Assembly (NCBI GenBank): GCA_021792075.1
Contig: JAJYVK010000004.1
Coordinates: forward strand, 1 to 11,088
Length of the DNA stretch: 11,088 nt
Direction: 5' to 3'
DNA from: Actinomycetes bacterium
Lineage (GTDB): Bacteria > Actinomycetota > Acidimicrobiia > Acidimicrobiales > Acidimicrobiaceae
Below, in pieces: positions 6,397-11,088 of the stretch (positions are counted from its first letter, which is position 1; the number at the start of each line of letters is the position of its first letter). The notes beneath the pieces are model-generated. The model saw only the letters and a list, made by a program, of their open reading frames with translations. It did no database searches and had not been told where the DNA came from. A program made the position numbers and the translations under genes.

Positions 6397-7116
6397 TCAG
6401 TGGCGAATTATCGACGATCTGACACTTCGAAGCGAGCGCTCCAAAACGACCTCGAGAGCACGAAGCGCCAACGCCTCCGTCTCAGCCACCACCGGAGAGT
6501 TCTCTATCCGCAGCACCTCTGCCAGCTGGCCGTCCAACGAACGCGCGATCACATCCAGCGCCTCCGTCGAGGCTCTCCTTCCATGGGCATGCTCCTCGCA
6601 CAAGGCACCGCCGGCAGTGGCGTCAAAACCTGCTCTTGAACCGGTCACCCCACAGACAGCACACACCGACATCTGCGGCCGGTACCCTTGGAGAGCCAAC
6701 AATTTCCAGATGAACGAGCCGAGAAGCATCTGCGGATCATCTGCCTCCAACACCCGCAAAACTCGAACCACCAGTTTGTAGAGCTCCGGCTCCGGATACC
6801 CATCCTGAGCGATCTGCTCCGTGGCTTCGAGAATTATGTTCGCCTTATAGAGCCGGTCCAGGTCCTTGCGGGTTTCCCGGAAAAGTTCGATCGTCTCGGC
6901 CTGGGAGACTACGTCGAGTTCACGGCCCTTCCAGCAAAGAAGCGAGACTAAGGACAAAGGCTCGAGCCTCGATCCGAATCGGCTCTTGGTCTTCCTGACC
7001 CCTTTCACAACGGCCCTTATTTTCCCGGACTTCTCGCCCAGCATCGAAACGATCCGGTCGGACTCCCCGAGCCGCCAGGTTCTGAGCACCAAGGCCGAAT
7101 CCCTATAAAGGGTCAC
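6397..7116 (-). CDS. recO: DNA repair protein RecO
   Basis: RecF-pathway mediator that helps load RecA on SSB-coated DNA and anneals strands, in the cytoplasm. At 239 residues it is a usual length. Seen: an N-terminal OB-fold starting YRDSALVLRTWRLGESDRIVSMLGEKSGKIRAVVKGVRK (~4-42), SRFGSRLEPLSLV (45-57), an alpha-helical middle, a zinc-finger-like cluster Cys152-x2-Cys155 with Cys173 and His176 (SVCAVCG and ALCEEH), and a C-terminal helical region. The frame is open back to an ATG at 7185, but the start is placed at GTG 7114-7116. That gives the family's usual N-terminus, AAGGA lies upstream, and the stop of the small upstream gene overlaps as GTGA. The last member of the coupled uppS–small gene–recO run. 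Confidence 0.93.
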   Translation of the reverse strand: MTLYRDSALVLRTWRLGESDRIVSMLGEKSGKIRAVVKGVRKTKSRFGSRLEPLSLVSLLCWKGRELDVVSQAETIELFRETRKDLDRLYKANIILEATEQIAQDGYPEPELYKLVVRVLRVLEADDPQMLLGSFIWKLLALQGYRPQMSVCAVCGVTGSRAGFDATAGGALCEEHAHGRRASTEALDVIARSLDGQLAEVLRIENSPVVAETEALALRALEVVLERSLRSVRSSIIRH

Positions 7117-7271
7117 CGCTTTCTGATCCTTGCGCCAAGCTGAAACAACACCACGTAAACCACCAGCAAGACAAGGATTACCCAAGAGGCGCTAAAGCCA
7201 GCTAGTGCTGTTATAACAAGAGCGATGAAGAGCAACGCCCAAAGACCAACGGCAATCCGGGAGACAGTCAT
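7113..7271 (-). CDS. Small two-helix membrane protein (52 aa), coupled between uppS and recO
   Basis: A 52-residue protein, MTVSRIAVGL at the N-terminus and GARIRKR at the C-terminus. Two hydrophobic stretches, ~6-26 (IAVGLWALLFIALVITALAGF) split by SAS from ~30-46 (WVILVLLVVYVVLFQL), predict a helical hairpin in the cytoplasmic membrane. The basic tail suggests both ends face the cytoplasm. Its ATG overlaps the uppS stop as ATGA (7268-7271) and its TGA overlaps the recO GTG as GTGA (7113-7116). These overlaps at both ends, plus GGAGGTG and GAGGG upstream, make a real gene likely despite its size. I do not recognise a family. Its place suggests co-expression with undecaprenyl diphosphate synthesis and RecO, but no function can be read from the sequence. 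Confidence 0.72.
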   Translation of the reverse strand: MTVSRIAVGLWALLFIALVITALAGFSASWVILVLLVVYVVLFQLGARIRKR

Positions 7272-8011
7272 AAACCCTCGACACCTCCATAGCGGCGGTC
7301 GCGGCTCTGATACTCCCTTATCGCCCTATAAAGGTGATATCTTCGGAAGTCAGGCCACAAGACGTCTGAGAAAACGAGTTCGGAATAGGCCAGCTCCCAG
7401 AGTAGAAAGTTGGAGATCCTGTACTCGCCGGATGTCCGTATAACCAGGTCCGGATCGGGCATATCTGGATAGTACATGTAAGACCTGATCGTCTTCTCGG
7501 AGACCTTCGAAGCTGACACTCCGTCAGCGATCATTGCGGAAACGGCATCGACGATCTCGGCCCTACCCCCGTAATTGAATGCGACGGTAAGAGTCATGGT
7601 CCGGTTGTTACGTGTGAGCTCGCGTGTCTCGTCGATCCGCTTCAGAAGACGCCTAGGCACCCGCCAGTCGCGCCTGCCGCTGAATCGAATACGAACCCCT
7701 TTTTCGTTCAACTCGTCACGGCGCCTCATAAGAAGACCTTCGTTAAAGCGCATTAGAAATCGAACCTCGTCGGGCGGCCTCTTCCAGTTCTCGGTCGAAA
7801 AGGCATAGACGGTCAGCCACTTCACGCCGATCTCGAGCGCCCCGTTTACAGTATCCATGAGGGCCTCTTCACCAGCTGAATGCCCGGCCGTCCGTGGCAG
7901 ACCCCTCTTCTTCGCCCACCGGCCATTCCCGTCCATAACACACCCCACGTGGACTGGAATGTGCGAAGTATCAATCCCTTCTAGCTCGAGATTGGCGTCA
8001 AAATCGACCAT
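7268..8011 (-). CDS. uppS: Isoprenyl (undecaprenyl/decaprenyl) diphosphate synthase
   Basis: Cis-prenyltransferase that adds IPP units to an allylic diphosphate, making the polyprenyl carrier for peptidoglycan and other envelope glycans. It works at the inner face of the membrane. At 247 residues it has the family length. Motifs: CVMDGNGRWAKKRG (24-37) with catalytic Asp27, GHSAGEEAL (43-51), TVYAFSTENWKRP (67-79), FNYGGRAEI (145-153) and the diphosphate-binding RTSGEYRISNFLLWELAYSE (192-211) with Arg192, Arg198, Ser200 and Glu211, then LWPDF. ATG at 8009-8011 is chosen, 13 nt after the upstream stop. GTG codons at 8018-8020 and 8030-8032 are alternatives; the latter would overlap the nitrobindin-like gene. 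Its TGA overlaps the next gene's ATG. Chain length of the product cannot be read from the sequence. Confidence 0.95.
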   Translation of the reverse strand: MVDFDANLELEGIDTSHIPVHVGCVMDGNGRWAKKRGLPRTAGHSAGEEALMDTVNGALEIGVKWLTVYAFSTENWKRPPDEVRFLMRFNEGLLMRRRDELNEKGVRIRFSGRRDWRVPRRLLKRIDETRELTRNNRTMTLTVAFNYGGRAEIVDAVSAMIADGVSASKVSEKTIRSYMYYPDMPDPDLVIRTSGEYRISNFLLWELAYSELVFSDVLWPDFRRYHLYRAIREYQSRDRRYGGVEGL

Positions 8012-8024
8012 GTCCCCCACTCGC

Positions 8025-8516
8025 CTACTCACCCTCTGATCGCACCAAACTAGCTTCCAGATGGAGTCGGTACTCCTCCCCGACGGCCTCCATATGAAGC
8101 TGATACGACAAAGCCCCATTTTCTAAGAAGAAGTAGCGGCCCGTTCTGACCACCTCTTTAGCCGACGGCGATGTGGCAACTGCATTCGAATTCAGATCGA
8201 AGCGGAAATCATCTCCGTCCCGCATCACCTCGCCCACTAGAACCTCGACGATCCCTGTCGGCTGAACAATTAGCAGTTCGAGGTTCGAATGCTGCTCGTC
8301 TACCCTCATATAGCCCAGCTCCTGATGCATAGGAGAACCCTGCAAAGAGGTAGTGTGCTGTGAGTAGACCATGAAGCCCTTCGGCGATCTGGTGAACTCC
8401 ATGGTCTCGAGATAGTCGAACTCCCCGATTTCCGGATACGACCCGCTGCCCTGACCATGCCAGGTACCTTCAAGTCTTTCCAATAGCAATTCCGGGGAAC
8501 ATCTCTCAAAAGCCAC
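8025..8516 (-). CDS. Nitrobindin-like heme-binding beta-barrel protein (THAP4/DUF1794 family)
   Basis: A 163-residue predicted cytoplasmic beta-barrel. The N-terminal GTWHGQGSGSYPEI (17-30) matches the nitrobindin signature GxWxGxGxGxYP. The protein ends with LSYQLHMEAVGEEYRLHLEASLVR (136-159), where His152 sits at the place of the heme-ligating His in family members. Known members in Actinobacteria and animals bind ferric heme and react with NO or peroxynitrite; that role here is by family only. It starts at GTG 8514-8516, with GGAAG upstream. It lies inside the era–uppS–recO block, 13 bp before the preferred uppS start, so it is probably co-transcribed with uppS. A 256-bp gap towards era leaves room for a separate promoter; a T-rich stretch lies there, but I could not assign clear -35/-10 boxes. 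Confidence 0.88.
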   Translation of the reverse strand: MAFERCSPELLLERLEGTWHGQGSGSYPEIGEFDYLETMEFTRSPKGFMVYSQHTTSLQGSPMHQELGYMRVDEQHSNLELLIVQPTGIVEVLVGEVMRDGDDFRFDLNSNAVATSPSAKEVVRTGRYFFLENGALSYQLHMEAVGEEYRLHLEASLVRSEGE

Positions 8517-8573
8517 GGCCTCTTCCGATCCCTACTGAACCCGCCATCCATCCACGTCAATGACTCTAGCAAC

Positions 8574-8735
8574 TTAATCATTAAAAAATAAGAATCGAGT
8601 CCGCACCGGGCCCGGCGAAATATCGGCAAAGAGACCAACACGAAACCGTCCCAAACTGAGATGGTATTCGCTGAGATGATATCCGCCGTCGGAACGCATC
8701 ACAAAACCTGTCGGCATGAAAAGGAAATGACTCAA
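8574..8735 (-). CDS. Possible small protein (53 aa) between era and the nitrobindin-like gene
   Basis: An open frame of 53 codons filling most of the gap between era and the nitrobindin-like gene. From TTG at 8733-8735 it reads MSHFLFMPTGFVMRSDGGY, then HLSEYHLSLGRFRVG, and ends FLFFND before TAA. AAGGGG lies 8 nt upstream of the TTG; an inner ATG at 8715-8717 lacks a ribosome site. It begins 37 nt after the era stop, same strand, so it fits the operon. Alternating hydrophobic residues (RFRVGLFADI) suggest beta strands. It contains a 15-bp tandem duplication encoding YHLSE/YHLSL. I recognise no family and it may be chance: the last codons are T-rich and could instead be part of a promoter region. 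Confidence 0.33.
   Translation of the reverse strand: MSHFLFMPTGFVMRSDGGYHLSEYHLSLGRFRVGLFADISPGPVRTRFLFFND
8656..8685. repeat. Tandem 15-bp duplication
   Basis: CTGAGATGGTATTCG (8656-8670) is followed directly by CTGAGATGATATCCG (8671-8685), 13 of 15 bases identical. The unit is a multiple of three and would encode a repeated YHLS(E/L) in the possible 53-aa protein. Confidence 0.7.
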
Positions 8736-8772
8736 GCTAGCCGCCCCTTGGAACCGCCTTCAGTTGTCTTGG

Positions 8773-9618
8773 CTAGTATCCAAGGCGCTCGATAGAATGA
8801 GCCTTGGACTGCCAGCTGGGATTCACTTTTACGAACAGCTCGAGATACGCTCCCTTCGGCAGCTGCTCCCTAACCCGGCTTCCCACCTCCTTGAGGACAA
8901 GCCCGCCCTTTCCAATCACGATCGCCTTCTGACTCGACCGCTCCACGTGAATCTCGCAGCGAATTCTTGGCCACTCCCACTCTGTCACCTGGCACGCAAT
9001 CGAATGGGGCAGCTCCTCTCTCGTCAGCGCTAGAAGCTGCTCTCGGACGAGCTCGGCAACCCAGTTTGCGTCCGAGATATCGGTAAGCGTCTCCGGCGGG
9101 TAGTACATCGGACCTTCCGCAAGGCGGCCGAAGATCTCGTCCAACAACTCATTCACCCCATCTCCGGTCTGCGCAGAAACGGGGAAGTAGCTGGATTTAT
9201 CGAATTTCGCAAGCGAGCTCAGCCGTTCCAGCACTGTCTTCGGAGGTACGAGGTCTGTCTTGTTGACTACAACTATCGCATCTTTGGGAATACGGTCGAG
9301 AACGAACGCGTCTCCTTTGCCAATCTCCTGGCTGGCGTCTGTCAGAACGATGACCACGTCGACATCCTCAGTCGCCCGGTTGGCAGTTTCGTTGAGACGT
9401 TTTCCCAGAAGAGACCTTGGCTTGTGTATGCCTGGGGTATCGACGAACACGATCTGGCCCCGCTTTTCCGTCAGGATCCCGCGCACCTGCGTCCGGGTAG
9501 TGCTCGGCTTGTCAGAGACAATGGAGACCTTCTGTCCAATTATGGCGTTGAGAAGCGTCGACTTTCCCACGTTGGGACGCCCAATTATGGTTACAAAGCC
9601 TGACTTGAAACTACTCAT
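8773..9618 (-). CDS. era: GTPase Era
   Basis: Essential-type GTPase that binds the 3' end of 16S rRNA and takes part in 30S assembly. 281 residues, complete. G motifs: G1 GRPNVGKS (13-20), G2 region STTRTQVRG (39-47), G3 DTPG (60-63), G4 NKTD (119-122), G5 SAQ (148-150). The C-terminal KH domain carries VIGKGGLVLKEVGSRVREQL (234-253) and the typical ending of the family, xxVKVxxxWxxxxxxxxRLGY. The ATG at 9616-9618 is preferred; a GTG three codons upstream (9625-9627) is an alternative. The gene overlaps the end of the CNNM/CBS gene by 8 bp, so the two are likely translationally coupled. With ybeY nearby it forms a ribosome-maturation pair. Confidence 0.97.
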   Translation of the reverse strand: MSSFKSGFVTIIGRPNVGKSTLLNAIIGQKVSIVSDKPSTTRTQVRGILTEKRGQIVFVDTPGIHKPRSLLGKRLNETANRATEDVDVVIVLTDASQEIGKGDAFVLDRIPKDAIVVVNKTDLVPPKTVLERLSSLAKFDKSSYFPVSAQTGDGVNELLDEIFGRLAEGPMYYPPETLTDISDANWVAELVREQLLALTREELPHSIACQVTEWEWPRIRCEIHVERSSQKAIVIGKGGLVLKEVGSRVREQLPKGAYLELFVKVNPSWQSKAHSIERLGY

Positions 9619-10957
9619 CGGAACCACTGAGCGTCCGTGACTCGCTCTTGAACAGTCTTACCCGGCCGATTCGCCGTCTCGTGACTTTTTCGGCTCTCAG
9701 GCGATAATTACCGACCTCCACCTGCTCGCCCTCCGCGGGAAGATGACCCAAAAGGGAGAGAAACAGACCGCCCAGCGTATCCCACTCGCCCTCTGGAAGT
9801 TCCAGATCGAGCTCTTCGTTGAGTTCATCCAAGCTCTTTGACGCCACAATCAGGTACTCCTGATCAGAGATCTTTTCGACATCGACGATATCTTTGTCAA
9901 ACTCGTCCGAGATATCCCCGACCAGCTCCTCGATCAAATCCTCCAAGGTGACCATCCCAGAGGTGCCGCCGTACTCGTCGAAAACAATTGCAAGCTGATA
10001 CTTTCCCGCCTGCATTTCGCGCAGCAGATCTGAAACCGGCTTGGTCTCGGGAACGTAGTGAGCGAGACGAACAAGGCCAGCCACCTCCTGGTTCGACCTT
10101 CCTTCCCTCTCGGCACGCATCAGATCCTTGGCCAGAACGACTCCTATGACGTCGTCGATGGTCTCTTTGTATACCGGAATTCGCGAAAATCCCGCGTCGA
10201 GAGCGACCTGGAGAACTTCAGAAACCCTAGCAGACTCGTCGACCACCACCATGTCGGTTCTCGGGACCATAACCTCGCGGGCGACTGTGTCGCCAAAGGA
10301 GATGATGGAGTGGATGAGCTCCCGCTCTTCGGTCTCGATCACTTCTTCCTCTAGAGCGGCATCCGCCATTGCAAGAAGCTCTTGCTCACTCACCGTTCCC
10401 AGAAGTGGAACCGACTTCCCTCTCACAACCATGTTCGTCAACCCCAAGATCCCCTTCGAAAGAAGCCTGACCAAAGGGAACCGGACTATGGCCTGCACAA
10501 GGGGAACCGAGAATAGCGCGGCCCTCTCGGGGTTCCTGACAGCCCAGTTCTTAGGGATCGCCTCGGCCAACAAGAATATAACCACGACCTCAAAGGCTGT
10601 GCTGATCGCGAGCCCAACGGCGCCGAAAAGGTGCCCAACCATCGCACCGACAAGAGTCGCGGCAACGAGCTGAGAAAAGACAGCAACCAAAAGGACCGGG
10701 TTGAGAAAACCGCTCTGGTTTTCCAGAAGCTTCAACAGCAGAGAGGCGCGTTTGGCCTTGATCTCTGTCAGAGCCATCGCCTTCACCTTTGTTATTCGGG
10801 TCAACGAAGTTTCGGCAATTGCAAGAAGGCTGGCGAGTGCAACCAAAAGGACGACGGCGATTATCGTGAGAGTGTCGTACCCCGTCCAGTGATATGACGC
10901 CACGATCGCGGTAACTGCACCGAGATGATCGAAGGTCTGTTTAGGTATCTCATCCAT
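9611..10957 (-). CDS. CNNM/CorC-HlyC family membrane protein with CBS pair
   Basis: 448 residues. N-terminal DUF21 (CNNM) membrane domain with hydrophobic segments at ~29-50, 85-111, 114-133 and 147-166, including the LLAEAIPKNWAV stretch (129-140). Then comes a CBS pair: MVPRTDMVVV...FSRIPVYKETIDDVIGVVLAKDLM (230-280) and VPETKPVSDLLREM...IVFDEYGGTSGMVTLEDLIEELVGDI (302-349). Last is a C-terminal CorC_HlyC domain (~365-437). Family members are linked to Mg2+/Co2+ export or sensing through nucleotide binding at the CBS pair; the old name hemolysin is misleading. Starts at ATG 10955-10957, 5 bp after ybeY, and overlaps era. Adjacency to ybeY and era is widely conserved and suggests co-expression with ribosome maturation. 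Ion specificity cannot be told from the sequence. Confidence 0.93.
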   Translation of the reverse strand: MDEIPKQTFDHLGAVTAIVASYHWTGYDTLTIIAVVLLVALASLLAIAETSLTRITKVKAMALTEIKAKRASLLLKLLENQSGFLNPVLLVAVFSQLVAATLVGAMVGHLFGAVGLAISTAFEVVVIFLLAEAIPKNWAVRNPERAALFSVPLVQAIVRFPLVRLLSKGILGLTNMVVRGKSVPLLGTVSEQELLAMADAALEEEVIETEERELIHSIISFGDTVAREVMVPRTDMVVVDESARVSEVLQVALDAGFSRIPVYKETIDDVIGVVLAKDLMRAEREGRSNQEVAGLVRLAHYVPETKPVSDLLREMQAGKYQLAIVFDEYGGTSGMVTLEDLIEELVGDISDEFDKDIVDVEKISDQEYLIVASKSLDELNEELDLELPEGEWDTLGGLFLSLLGHLPAEGEQVEVGNYRLRAEKVTRRRIGRVRLFKSESRTLSGSDE

Positions 10958-10962
10958 ATGGT

Positions 10963-11088
10963 CTAGACAGCCCCTGGGAGCGAACCCTTTCTGTAATGGA
11001 GCTCGAGCAACTCCTGCTCCCGCTCCTCCATGATTTCGGCCTCATCGTCGAGTTCGTGATCCATGCCAAAGAGGTGCAATATCCCATG
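10963..11088 (-). CDS. ybeY: Endoribonuclease YbeY, C-terminal 41 codons (5' end outside the window)
   Basis: The fragment enters at the right edge reading [11 protein letters not shown] (first 11 residues), which is the zinc-binding HGxLHLxGxDH signature of YbeY, with the three His ligands, followed by [19 protein letters not shown]. YbeY is a single-strand endoribonuclease in 16S rRNA 3'-end maturation and 70S quality control. The stop is TAG at 10963-10965. It lies 5 bp before the CNNM/CBS gene, so the two are surely one transcript. The upstream part, and probably phoH before it, lie beyond the window. Confidence 0.93.
   Translation of the reverse strand, partial: HGILHLFGMDHELDDEAEIMEEREQELLELHYRKGSLPGAV

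Noticed and set aside
8577..8600. T-rich stretch upstream of the nitrobindin-like gene as a promoter
   Set aside because: TTGACG and TAGAGT-like hexamers occur nearby, but not at 16-18 bp spacing from a suitable partner, so no promoter is called.
8306..8641. Minus-strand 111-codon frame overlapping the start of the nitrobindin-like gene
   Set aside because: Different frame from the nitrobindin motifs; Trp/Arg/Ser-rich with no recognisable pattern.
10128..10673. Plus-strand 181-codon frame opposite the CNNM/CBS gene
   Set aside because: Ser/Thr-rich antisense shadow of a well-supported gene.
1..11088. CRISPR arrays, insertion sequences, toxin–antitoxin or phage-defence genes
   Set aside because: No regularly spaced repeats, transposase motifs or defence domains are seen on either strand.

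Overview
The window looks like chromosome from a free-living actinobacterium of moderate GC content. The gene order ybeY – CNNM/CorC – era – uppS – recO – glyS – ppdK, the nitrobindin-like gene, the dimeric-type glycyl-tRNA synthetase, and frequent GTG/TTG starts all fit Actinobacteriota. Acidimicrobiia is my best guess at class level, by inference only. Every convincing gene lies on the minus strand, so transcription runs from high to low coordinates.

Right part (about 11088 to 7116) is a tight housekeeping operon. It starts with the 3' end of ybeY (rRNA maturation endonuclease, cut by the window edge). Then come a CNNM/CBS-domain membrane protein, era (30S assembly GTPase, 8 bp overlap), a possible 53-codon gene, a nitrobindin-like heme beta-barrel, uppS (cell-wall lipid carrier), a 52-residue two-helix membrane protein, and recO. 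The last three are joined by ATGA and GTGA stop/start overlaps, so they are probably translationally coupled. The 52-residue gene is easy to miss because of its size, but the overlaps at both ends support it and also fix the recO start.

Middle part (about 6400 to 3423): an MFS transporter of unknown substrate with a TTG start, then glyS, then a 134-bp gap before ppdK. On the plus strand that gap carries a tRNA-like 5' half (canonical A-box) inside a GATCG/CGATC stem. It has no T-arm; an 8-bp perfect hairpin lies where the variable and T-arm region would be.

Left part: ppdK (pyruvate phosphate dikinase, 873 residues, complete), then 314 bp without an intact gene. This stretch holds a frame resembling a decayed STAS (anti-sigma-factor antagonist) domain and a perfect 9-bp inverted repeat. 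At the left edge is the 5' part of a 4,5-dihydroxyphthalate decarboxylase-like / type 2 periplasmic-binding-fold gene with a TTG start.

Most of the window is ordinary core genome joining translation, ribosome assembly, repair, cell-wall precursor supply and PEP/pyruvate metabolism. I do not see a convincing new multi-gene system. The items most worth a second look are the coupled small membrane protein, the tRNA-like element between glyS and ppdK, the STAS-like remnant, and the Val in place of the regulatory Thr in the PPDK active site.
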